64,000 nucleotides of DNA from Paraburkholderia atlantica (lineage in GTDB: Bacteria > Pseudomonadota > Gammaproteobacteria > Burkholderiales > Burkholderiaceae), in NCBI RefSeq assembly GCF_009362785.1, contig NZ_WHNQ01000019.1, positions 1 to 64,000 on the forward strand. The letters run 5' to 3'. Positions 9,016-16,720 of this stretch are shown one piece after another (within the stretch, counting starts at the first letter, position 1; every line of letters starts with the position of its first letter). The notes below the pieces were generated by a model. That model saw only the letters and a list, made by a program, of their open reading frames with translations. It was not told where the DNA came from and did not search any database. The position numbers and the translations under genes are program-made.

Positions 9016-9309
9016 CGAGACGCCCCCGGACGAGCGCGGTGAGCCCGCGATACCGCCCTGGCACGCCGGCATATGTCAATCAACTTCTCTCTCATGGCCC
9101 GTTTTTTATCGGATATGTCGCTTGCGACTATTAATAGTATCGATCGGCCGAGGTTGGACCCCAGCCCGCCGCAAATCGTCTGACACTGTACCTGTTGTGG
9201 GGCGGCGGTTTAACCGAGACAAACCCGCAGCCGCGTCTGGCGAGGCTAGACCAAACGCGTGACACTTCCGGGTAAGATTGCCGGAACGCGAACAAGACGC
9301 GAAGGAGCC

Positions 9310-10434
9310 ATGGCGATGGAGGAACCTCGGAACTCGACGCGACACAAAGGCCCCAAAGTCGCGTTTGCCCTGCAAGGCGGCGGTTCGCACGGGGCGTTCA
9401 CGTGGGGGGTGCTCGACCGTCTGCTAGAGGCTTCGTCGCAGGCAATGCCACTCGATATCGCGGCAATTAGCGGCGCGAGCGCGGGCGGCATCAATGCGAC
9501 GCTGTGCGCCGCGGGCCTCGCAACCAGCGGAGCAGCGAAAGCACGCGACATGCTGCGCGCCTTCTGGGAAGCGGTATCGCGCGCCGGCGCGCTGGCAGGC
9601 AACGCGCTGCTCGGCTTTTCCGAACCTGGCCCGTTCGGCGGCTGGAACATCGACTGGAATCCCGCCGCCATCATGCTGGAGGCCGTCGGGCTCGTCGCTT
9701 CGCCTTATGGCAATCCGTTTTACCGCGATCCGCTCGGGCCGGTAATTCGTTCCGCGCTCCCCGAACACGACCTCGCCGCGCTCAATACGACGCGCGATGG
9801 CCCGCAACTATTCCTTTGCGCAACCGACGTACGAACCAACCAACGCGCAATCTTCACCCGCCCCGATATTTCCATCGACGTATTGCGCGCTTCCGCATGC
9901 CTGCCGAACGAGTTCCGCACCGTCAGCGTGGACGGCATACCGTACTGGGATGGCGGCTACCTGGGCAACCCGCCTTTGGCGCCGTTGATCGACCATGCCC
10001 AGGACCTGATTCTCGTGCTCGCGAATCCGTTCGTGCGCCACGACATGCCGCCCAAAGATGCGCGCGGCATTCTCGAGCGGCTCAACGAAATCGGTTTCAA
10101 CGCGTCCGTGGTGCTGGAGATCAACGCGATCGAAGCGGTCAACCATGTGCTCGACTCGGTCGGCGAGGAAGCCGCAAGCAAAAGCCGCTTCAAACCCGTC
10201 CGGTTTCACCTGATTCGCGACGACGATTTTCTGGCGAAGTTCGGTTTTGTGTCGAAGAGCAGCACGTCGTGGTCATTGCTCAGCACGCTATTCGAGCGTG
10301 GCCGCGAAGTGGCCGACGTATGGCTCAAAAACGACTACGCGAAGCTCGGGCAAGCGTCTTCGGTCGACGTCAAGGCTTCGTTGATCGATCCGACGCTCAA
10401 GCACTGCGGCAATGCGGGCGCGCGACCAAACTGA
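9310..10434 (+). CDS. patatin-like phospholipase family protein
   Basis: About 374 residues, a patatin-fold serine acyl hydrolase. The oxyanion loop is FALQGGGSHGAFTWGVLDRL and the nucleophile elbow is GASAGG (GxSxG). The catalytic aspartate of the Ser-Asp dyad is in WDGGYLGNPP (DGG/DGGY motif). Such enzymes cleave acyl esters of lipids; no signal peptide is visible, so it probably acts in the cytoplasm or on the inner leaflet. Two ATGs six bases apart (9310 and 9316) follow AAGGAG at 9302-9307; the second has the better spacing. An upstream in-frame GTG at 9259 adds non-family sequence. It is divergent from the sensor kinase gene. Confidence 0.9.
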   Translation: MAMEEPRNSTRHKGPKVAFALQGGGSHGAFTWGVLDRLLEASSQAMPLDIAAISGASAGGINATLCAAGLATSGAAKARDMLRAFWEAVSRAGALAGNALLGFSEPGPFGGWNIDWNPAAIMLEAVGLVASPYGNPFYRDPLGPVIRSALPEHDLAALNTTRDGPQLFLCATDVRTNQRAIFTRPDISIDVLRASACLPNEFRTVSVDGIPYWDGGYLGNPPLAPLIDHAQDLILVLANPFVRHDMPPKDARGILERLNEIGFNASVVLEINAIEAVNHVLDSVGEEAASKSRFKPVRFHLIRDDDFLAKFGFVSKSSTSWSLLSTLFERGREVADVWLKNDYAKLGQASSVDVKASLIDPTLKHCGNAGARPN

Positions 10435-10554
10435 CGTTGTCGGCCGTCGCGCGAGATTTCCGGCTGACGTTGCGCAGATTGGCGCCGCCCGATCCGGCGT
10501 GGATGCAGCCGGATCGAGCGCGTAGCAGGCTGCGGCTGTCAGCTTGCGGCGGTG

Positions 10555-11760
10555 TCAATCGCCAGCCTGCGAGATGACTCTCGCGATAGCCTGCGCCGCC
10601 GTCGCAACGTTGTTGTCATTGAGCGCGGCGACGCACATGCGCCCGGAGCGGATCAGGTAGACGCCGTGCCGTTCGCGCAGCGTGTCGACCTGGTCCGCCG
10701 ACAGCCCCGTGTACGTGAACATGCCGCGCTGCTCGAGGTAGCGCGCGAGCATCGTGTCCGGCACCTTGCCGCGCAGGCGTTCATGGATCTCCGCGCGCAT
10801 ACGCATGATGCGCCGGCACATCGAGGCAAGCTCCTGTTGCCACGATTGCCGCAGCGCCGGTGTGGTCAGCACGCGCGCTACGATCTTCGCGCCATGCGTC
10901 GGCGGATTGCTGTAGTTCGCGCGCACAGCGCTCGTCAATTGACCCAAGACGCGCGCCGCAACATCCGGCGACTCGCAAATCACCGACAATCCGCCGCACC
11001 GCTCGCCATACAGCGAGAAGTTCTTCGAGAACGAATTGGCCACCAACGCCGGCACGTTCTGGCGCACCAGTTCACGAATCGCAAATGCGTCCGCGTCGAT
11101 GCCTGCGCCGAAGCCTTGATACGCCATGTCGATAAAGGGCAGCAGGTCCCGCTTCCTGATGACCTCGATCAGTTCCACCCATTGCGCGTCGTTCAGATCG
11201 ACACCCGTCGGGTTGTGACAGCACGCGTGCAACAGGACGACGCTGCGCGCCGGCAGCGCATCGATGGCCGACAGCATCTCTTCGAACTTCAGACCGCCGC
11301 TCGACTCGTCGTAGTACGGGTACGCGTTGACTTCGAATCCCGCGCGCTCGAAGATGAAACGGTGGTTTTCCCAGGTCGGATCGCTGACCCATACGCGCGA
11401 GCCCGCAAAGTAGCGCTTGATGAAATCCGCACCGACCTTCAGCGCGCCCGAGCCGCCCAAGGTCTGCACGGTCGCGATGCGCCCCTCGGTACGCGCCGCC
11501 GAGTCGTCGCCGAATACCAGCGATTGCACGGCATCGCGGTAGTGGGCGAAGCCCGCCATCGGCAGGTACGGCTTGGGGCCGAGCTCGGCGAGCAGTTGTC
11601 CTTCGGCCTCGCGTACGGCTTGCATCACCGGCAAGCGGCCGTGATCGTCGTAGTAAATGCCGATGCTCAGATTGACCTTATGATCGCGCGAATCCTTCGC
11701 GAAGTTCTCGTTCAATGTGAGGATCGGGTCGCCCGCATAGGCATCAATGTGTTCAAACAT
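10555..11760 (-). CDS. tyrB: aromatic amino acid aminotransferase (TyrB/AspC family)
   Basis: A 401-residue fold-type-I PLP aminotransferase of the aspartate/aromatic subfamily. It starts MFEHIDAYAGDPILTLNENF, typical of TyrB/AspC. The conserved region GSGALKVGADFIKR, the CCHNPTGVDLNDAQW segment and the PLP lysine in NSFSKNFSLYGERCGGLSV are present. It would convert tyrosine or phenylalanine plus 2-oxoglutarate to the 2-oxo acids, feeding the nearby 4-hydroxyphenylpyruvate dioxygenase. AAGGA stands 7 bases before the ATG at 11760. A longer frame to 11793 only adds unconserved residues. It follows the aromatic permease gene by 44 bases on the same strand. The preference for aromatic over acidic substrates is inferred from the neighbours. 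Confidence 0.9.
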   Translation of the reverse strand: MFEHIDAYAGDPILTLNENFAKDSRDHKVNLSIGIYYDDHGRLPVMQAVREAEGQLLAELGPKPYLPMAGFAHYRDAVQSLVFGDDSAARTEGRIATVQTLGGSGALKVGADFIKRYFAGSRVWVSDPTWENHRFIFERAGFEVNAYPYYDESSGGLKFEEMLSAIDALPARSVVLLHACCHNPTGVDLNDAQWVELIEVIRKRDLLPFIDMAYQGFGAGIDADAFAIRELVRQNVPALVANSFSKNFSLYGERCGGLSVICESPDVAARVLGQLTSAVRANYSNPPTHGAKIVARVLTTPALRQSWQQELASMCRRIMRMRAEIHERLRGKVPDTMLARYLEQRGMFTYTGLSADQVDTLRERHGVYLIRSGRMCVAALNDNNVATAAQAIARVISQAGD

Positions 11761-11804
11761 GCTAGTTCCTTGGATCAGGCCATAAGATTGCACAAGCGCG
11801 GTGC

Positions 11805-13187
11805 CTAGCGCGTCGCCACGCCAACAGCGACCGAGGCGCCCGCGCGCCTATTGCGCACGCGATAACCAACGCCTAGCGCAACGAGCCAAACGGGGATCAG
11901 GTAGACCGACATACGCAGATCAGGTATTAGCCACATCACGACCAGAATGCCGCCAAGGAAGATCAGGCAAAGATAGTTGGTAACCGGATAACCGAGGCTG
12001 CGGAATACGGTCGTCTCACCGGCGCGCGCTTTCGCGGCGCGGAAACGCAAATGAATGATGCTGATCATTGCCCAGTTGATGATCAGCGCCGAGACGACGA
12101 GCCCCATCAATAGTTCGAATGCCTTGCCCGGCATCAGATAGTTGATCACCACGCAGGCAGCCGTCGCCACGGCGGATACACCCAGCGCGGCGAGCGGAAT
12201 CCCGCGGGAGTTGACCTTCAGCAGAGCGCGCGGCGCATTGCCCTGGCCTGCGAGGCCGTAAAGCATGCGGCTGTTGCAGTAGACGCCGCTGTTGTATACC
12301 GACAGCGCCGCGGTGAGCACCACCGCATTGAGCACATTGGCGACGAAGTTACTGTTCATCGCGTGAAAGATCAGCACGAAAGGACTGCCGCCCGTGACGA
12401 CTTTCTCCCACGGATACAGCGACAGCAGCACGCCGAGTGCGCCGACGTAAAAAATCAGGATCCGGTAGATCACCTGGTTGGTCGCGCGCGGGATCGTGTG
12501 CGAAGGATCTTCGGCCTCGGCGGCCGTAATGCCGACGAGCTCCAATCCACCGAACGAGAACATGATGACGGCCATCGCCATCACGAGACCCGACACGCCG
12601 TTCGGGAAAAAGCCGCCGTGGCGCCACAGATTGGCCACGCCCGCGTCAGGGCCCGCATGGCCCGAAATCAGCAGATAGCCGCCGAAGCCGATCATGCCAA
12701 CGATCGCCGCGACCTTGACGATCGAAAACCAGAATTCGAGTTCGCCGTACGACTTCACGCTGGTGAGGTTGATCGCGTTGATCACGCAGAAGCACACGAG
12801 CGCGGAAACCCACGTTGGCAGACCTGGCCACCAGTACTGCATGTAGATGCCCACGGCCGACAGTTCCGCCATCGACACGAGCACGTAGAGCACCCAGTAG
12901 TTCCACCCGGAAACAAAACCGGAGAATTGCCCGCAGTATTTGCCTGCGAAGTAACTGAAGGAACCAGCGACGGGCTCATCGACGACCATTTCGCCGAGTT
13001 GCCGCATGATAAAGAACGCGACGATGCCCGCAATTGCGTATCCAAGCAACACGGACGGCCCTGCCGCCTTGATGGTCTGCGCGATGCCGAGAAAGAGGCC
13101 CGTGCCGATTGCGCCTCCTAGCGCGATCAACTGGATGTGACGATTCTTCAGGCCGCGCTTAAGCGTGCCCTGTTCCTGATGTGCCAC
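11805..13187 (-). CDS. aroP: aromatic amino acid permease (AroP/PheP type, APC superfamily)
   Basis: A 460-residue inner-membrane permease with about 12 helices. The opening LKRGLKNRHIQLIALGGAIG and the following TGLFLG are the amino acid transporter signature. The stretch GSFSYFAGKYCGQFSGFVSGWNYWVLYVLV, followed by AELSAVGIYMQYW, closely follows E. coli PheP and AroP. Uptake of phenylalanine, tyrosine or tryptophan by proton symport is the expected role. The gene lies between the dioxygenase gene and the aminotransferase gene on the same strand, 174 and 44 bases from them, forming a tyrosine import-and-degradation set. Confidence 0.9.
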   Translation of the reverse strand: MAHQEQGTLKRGLKNRHIQLIALGGAIGTGLFLGIAQTIKAAGPSVLLGYAIAGIVAFFIMRQLGEMVVDEPVAGSFSYFAGKYCGQFSGFVSGWNYWVLYVLVSMAELSAVGIYMQYWWPGLPTWVSALVCFCVINAINLTSVKSYGELEFWFSIVKVAAIVGMIGFGGYLLISGHAGPDAGVANLWRHGGFFPNGVSGLVMAMAVIMFSFGGLELVGITAAEAEDPSHTIPRATNQVIYRILIFYVGALGVLLSLYPWEKVVTGGSPFVLIFHAMNSNFVANVLNAVVLTAALSVYNSGVYCNSRMLYGLAGQGNAPRALLKVNSRGIPLAALGVSAVATAACVVINYLMPGKAFELLMGLVVSALIINWAMISIIHLRFRAAKARAGETTVFRSLGYPVTNYLCLIFLGGILVVMWLIPDLRMSVYLIPVWLVALGVGYRVRNRRAGASVAVGVATR

Positions 13188-13361
13188 GGTGTTGTCTCCT
13201 GTGTCCTGCGGTTGGTTCTGGACGCCACGCCTCGTTTTCCGCCTGCTCCGGTCAGAGCAGGCGAAATATGCCGAGGCCTCACAGCCGACGCTCGTGTCGC
13301 CGGTGCCGTGTCTTGCTGGGATAGGTATTGTTGAAGCGGCGATGAACGGGTTGTATGCGCG

Positions 13362-14435
13362 TCACACCTTCAGCGTCCCCCGCTCGATCTGATCGCGTTC
13401 GAGCGACTCGAACAGCGCCTTGAAATTGCCTTCCCCGAAGCCTTCATCGCCCTTGCGCTGGATGAATTCGAAAAAGACGGGGCCAAGCAGCGGTTTGGAA
13501 AAGATCTGCAGCAGCAGGCGCGGCGATCCATCCGCCGTCGTTCCGTCGAGGAGAATGCCGCGCGACTGCAATTCGCCAACGGGTTGACCGTGACCCGGCA
13601 AGCGTGTCTCGAGCGCATCGTAGTAGTAACTGTTCGGCCCGGTCATCAGCGGCACGCCTGCCATCTGCAGGCTGTCGATCACCGTGATCAGATCGTCGGT
13701 CAAGAAGGCGATGTGTTGAATGCCCTCGCCGTTGAAGGCCATCAGGAATTCTTCGATCTGGCCGCTGCCCTTGCCGGATTCCTCGTTCAATGGAATGCGG
13801 ATCTTGCCGTCCGGCGCCGTCATCGCCTTCGACGTGAGCCCCGTGTATTCGCCCTCGATGTCGAAGTAGCGTAGCTCCCGGAAGTTGAACAGCGTCTCGT
13901 AGAAGTTGGCCCAATACGTCATGCGGCCGCGATAGACGTTGTGCGTCAGGTGATCGACGAGGCGCAGGCCGTGACCGGCCGGCCGCCGCTCGACACCTTC
14001 GATGAACTCGAAATCGATGTCGTAGATCGACTTGCCGTCTTCGAAGCGGTCGATCAGATAAAGCGGTGCGCCGCCAATGCCTTTGATCGCGGGCAATCGC
14101 AACTCCATCGGACCGGTTGCGATTTCGATCGGCTGAGCGCCCAGCGACAGCGCGCGGGCGTAGGCTTTGTGCGAATCTTTCACGCGAAACGCCATGCCGC
14201 ACGCACTCGGGCCATGCTCGGCGGCAAAGTACGCGGCCTGACTATTGCGCTCGCGATTGACGATGAAGTTGATTTCGCCCTGGCGGTAAAGCAGCACGTC
14301 TTTCGAACGGTGGCGAGCCACCAGTGTGAAGCCCATCTGCTCGAACAGCGGTTCGAGGACATTGGGTACGGGCGAGGCAAATTCAACGAATTCGAAGCCC
14401 ATCAGTTGCATTGGATTGTCAAACAGGTCGGCCAT
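13362..14435 (-). CDS. hppD: 4-hydroxyphenylpyruvate dioxygenase
   Basis: A 357-residue non-haem iron(II) dioxygenase converting 4-hydroxyphenylpyruvate to homogentisate. It contains two VOC-fold halves. The iron ligands can be assigned by pattern: His in the VDHLTHNVYRGRM segment, His in IQHIAFLTDD, and Glu in FFEFIQRKGDEGFGEGNF, which is also the conserved C-terminal helix lead-in. Length is typical of proteobacterial HppD. It is divergent from an Lrp/AsnC regulator gene across a 285-base gap, a common arrangement for this gene, so control by that regulator is likely. The next step, homogentisate dioxygenase, is not in this window. Confidence 0.96.
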   Translation of the reverse strand: MADLFDNPMQLMGFEFVEFASPVPNVLEPLFEQMGFTLVARHRSKDVLLYRQGEINFIVNRERNSQAAYFAAEHGPSACGMAFRVKDSHKAYARALSLGAQPIEIATGPMELRLPAIKGIGGAPLYLIDRFEDGKSIYDIDFEFIEGVERRPAGHGLRLVDHLTHNVYRGRMTYWANFYETLFNFRELRYFDIEGEYTGLTSKAMTAPDGKIRIPLNEESGKGSGQIEEFLMAFNGEGIQHIAFLTDDLITVIDSLQMAGVPLMTGPNSYYYDALETRLPGHGQPVGELQSRGILLDGTTADGSPRLLLQIFSKPLLGPVFFEFIQRKGDEGFGEGNFKALFESLERDQIERGTLKV

Positions 14436-14720
14436 GATCTCTCAGGTTCAGCGGATGGTGAATGATTGGTGGCGAGCGACTAGCACTGAATGATGCGGAG
14501 GCATGTTGTAGAAATGAAAGAAAATTTCTCTGCTCGTCTCGTAGGCAGGGTCCTCGTGCCACCTGCACATCTGAGCATTTCCCAACGCACATGCTCGTGT
14601 TGCGGCGACATCTGGGATCAGTTTAATTTTTTATCGATGCAATAGGATTTCCTAGCGGACGCAGACAAACCCTGATTTGTGCATTAACATTTCATTTCAC
14701 CGAGGAATGAGGAAATAACA
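14436..14720. promoter_or_regulatory. divergent promoter region between hppD and the Lrp/AsnC gene
   Basis: This 285-base gap holds the promoters of both divergent genes. It contains an AT-rich stretch around 14626-14652 and the inverted repeat AGAAAT-N8-ATTTCT at 14510-14529, a plausible but unproven site for the AsnC-type regulator. I see no gene in it. Confidence 0.5.
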
Positions 14721-15194
14721 GTGCATACAATCGACATCGACCGAATCGACGTGCGTTTGCTGGAGATTCTTCAGTCGCAAGGCCGCATCTCCAATCTCGA
14801 GCTTGCGGAGGCGATCAAGCTGTCGCCCGCGCAAACGCTGAGGCGTCATCGCCGGCTCGAGGAAATGGGCGTGATCAAGTGCTACGAGACGCGGCTCGAC
14901 GCACAGTTGCTGGGCTTCGGCGTAGTGGCTTTCATCCAGGTGACGATGGAGCGAGGCCATGTGCGCGACCTGTCGAAGTTCAAGCGAATGATCTCGGAAC
15001 TCACCCAGGTTCAGGAATGCTTCGTCGTGACGGGTGATATCGATTACATGCTCAAGGTCGTCGCGCACGACCTCAAGGCGCTGTCGGAGTTTCTGCTCGA
15101 TACGCTGATGCGCATTCCGGGTGTGAGCGGAGTCAAGTCCAGCGTTTGCCTCGATGAAATCAAATGCACGGGCGCGGTCCCGTTGGCGGCCTAG
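14721..15194 (+). CDS. Lrp/AsnC-family transcriptional regulator
   Basis: A 157-residue feast/famine regulator. The N-terminal helix-turn-helix covers about residues 5-60 (DIDRIDVRLLEILQSQGRIS, LAEAIKLSPAQTLRRHRRLE). The RAM ligand-binding domain follows (FIQVTMERG..., VQECFVVTGDIDYMLKVV, then the MRIPGVSGVKSS segment). The GTG start is preceded by a GAGGAA-like site. Its place opposite hppD suggests it senses an aromatic amino acid or a pathway intermediate and controls tyrosine degradation. The stop codon overlaps, on the opposite strand, the original stop of the broken hemerythrin gene. Confidence 0.92.
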   Translation: MHTIDIDRIDVRLLEILQSQGRISNLELAEAIKLSPAQTLRRHRRLEEMGVIKCYETRLDAQLLGFGVVAFIQVTMERGHVRDLSKFKRMISELTQVQECFVVTGDIDYMLKVVAHDLKALSEFLLDTLMRIPGVSGVKSSVCLDEIKCTGAVPLAA

Positions 15195-15577
15195 TGAATG
15201 GACTCGGAGACCGTGCTGACGATCAGCGAAAACAAGCGGTCATTTCACCTTCGATCTCGATGCCGCTGAACGGATCACGATTGGCGCCGAACGCCTCGTC
15301 CAGTTCCAGCCAGTCGTCCGCAGTCAGATAGCGCAACGCGGCCGGCAATATCACTTCCTCTTCCAGGCGCCTGTGCTGGCTGTAAAACGCCGCGTATTCA
15401 TCAACCAGCATTCGTAAAGCCGGCGCCGCCGCATACCCGGTCAATTCATATCGGGTCAGCGTCCGTGCGTGATCACGTTTCGTCGACGAGTTGGGTCATG
15501 CCGTTGACCACCGCTGAAAGCTGTTGATGTTCGCGGACAATGGTCTGTACCGCCCTCCGCGCGATTGGATGTTGCAT
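15191..15577 (-). pseudogene. hemerythrin (HHE) domain protein, disrupted by an internal deletion and a frameshift
   Basis: The reading starts with an intact signal: AGGAG 7 bases before an ATG at 15577, giving a 34-codon piece that begins MQHPIARRAVQTIVREHQQL and contains the first conserved His-Glu-His-type helix of hemerythrin domains, ending at a TGA at 15473-15475. A second frame carries the end of the same domain (SQHRRLEEEVILPAALRYLT, then ELDEAFGANRDP). It is cut short by TGA at 15223, while a third frame continues as RLFSLIVSTVSESIH to a stop at 15191-15193. The middle two helices, roughly 60-70 residues with the remaining iron ligands, are missing. An active di-iron protein is therefore not possible. 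Confidence 0.8.
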
Positions 15578-15625
15578 GTGACTGCTCCTGAAGGTCGAAG
15601 CTCCGAGGCAATGCAGAGAGGGGAA

Positions 15626-15826
15626 TCAGTGCACCCTGCCGACCGACCTCAATATCGAACGTCCTTGAGCAGTCAGACGCCCTCGCGCGTATCCAGACGG
15701 GAGTTTTTCCAGAAATACAAGTTGGCGTTCACACAACGCGTCGAGATCGCCGGGATCGAAATTTTCCGGACGCGGGTTTGTTTCGAGAAGCATGAGCGTT
15801 GCGATCTCATGTGGGCTGAGCATCAT
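15626..15826 (-). CDS. small hypothetical protein
   Basis: A 66-residue soluble protein beginning MMLSPHEIATLMLLETNPRP and ending with a basic segment containing RLTAQGRSILRS. AAGGAG lies 3 bases before the first ATG and 6 before the second (15823), which may be the real start. The shape, a short helix pair followed by LTAQGRSIL, recalls the tail of winged-helix proteins in which an arm precedes a terminal helix, but I cannot assign a function. The gene sits just upstream of the broken hemerythrin gene on the same strand. Confidence 0.65.
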   Translation of the reverse strand: MMLSPHEIATLMLLETNPRPENFDPGDLDALCERQLVFLEKLPSGYARGRLTAQGRSILRSVGRVH

Positions 15827-15958
15827 CGTCTCCTTGGCTCCGACGTTCCATGCAACATGGTCCTGTCTCGAAGGATAGATGCTCACCAAAACGTGTCGAC
15901 GTGCATTTTGTCGCACGCCTCGACGCCGGAAGGCCGCGTCTCCGCGCAGGTCGAAGAC

Positions 15959-16711
15959 TCAGCATGCCGCCAGGGTTCGTGCAGGATGTGCCGCCGCGAT
16001 AGAGCCCAACCGCCCCGCAACCCGTTCGATAGCCACGATATGACTGAGTGCCGCACCGTACGTCTCGTCGATACTCCGCTCCCCATCCAGCGCGACGACG
16101 CCGTTGGCCTCGAACACGGCGCGATAAGCCGCCACCTGACGGGTCAGAAAGCTCATCGGCGGCGGCTGGTCGTTCTCGTCGTTCCTTGACCGCACGCGAC
16201 GGTGTGAAGTCGCGCCGGAAACGTTCAGACCAAAGGCGACGTCTGGACGCAGCAGATGGCCAGCGACGCTGCGGAGCACCAGCGCAGTCTCAGCGGGATC
16301 GGAACGCGTGCCGATCTCAGCCTGAGAGGTGAACACGTAGCGGTCGCAAAAGACCACGTCGCCGCGTTGCAGCGCCGGTATGACCGTGTCGGTCAGATGC
16401 TGGACGAGGTCTCCCATGATGGACAGCAGAATGCCCAGCATATCGACCCGCCGTCCGCTTGCGTCGGCTCCCGAGCTGGCTTTGGAGGTATCCCAGTGGC
16501 TGTCGACCATGTCCCGGAACACCGCATCTTTGCGGATGCGACTGGTCGGCGTAAAGGTCGTCACGCAGTTGAGCCCGGCACCCGTGCACGCGCTTTCGAG
16601 CTTCTTCATCAACGAAGATTTCCCCGCCCCATCCACACCGCACAACGTGATCAGCACGCCAGGATAAGCATGGGGCTTGAGCTCGAGCGCTTCGAACACA
16701 GCATTCGACAT
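15959..16711 (-). CDS. thymidylate-kinase-like P-loop nucleotide kinase
   Basis: A 250-residue P-loop kinase. The Walker A motif GVDGAGKSS is near residue 25, and the nucleoside-kinase DR(Y/H) signature appears as FCDRYVFTSQAEIG. An arginine-rich lid-like stretch (HRRVRSRNDEND) lies where dTMP kinases carry their LID. Housekeeping Tmk proteins are about 205 residues and lie elsewhere, so this longer divergent member, last of a minus-strand run and only 9 bases after the PLP lyase gene, is probably part of the biosynthetic cluster. It would phosphorylate a nucleotide-like or other phosphorylated intermediate (inference). The substrate cannot be read from the sequence. Confidence 0.75.
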   Translation of the reverse strand: MSNAVFEALELKPHAYPGVLITLCGVDGAGKSSLMKKLESACTGAGLNCVTTFTPTSRIRKDAVFRDMVDSHWDTSKASSGADASGRRVDMLGILLSIMGDLVQHLTDTVIPALQRGDVVFCDRYVFTSQAEIGTRSDPAETALVLRSVAGHLLRPDVAFGLNVSGATSHRRVRSRNDENDQPPPMSFLTRQVAAYRAVFEANGVVALDGERSIDETYGAALSHIVAIERVAGRLGSIAAAHPARTLAAC

Positions 16712-16720
16712 GAAATCACC

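Noticed and set aside
9127..9138. 12-base palindrome ACTATTAATAGT between the sensor kinase and patatin genes
   Set aside because: It is AT-rich and single, with no matching copy or regulator nearby, so it may be chance or part of a promoter.
10552..11808. 418-residue open frame on the plus strand opposite the aminotransferase
   Set aside because: It mirrors a strongly conserved gene and has no family motif or ribosome binding site.
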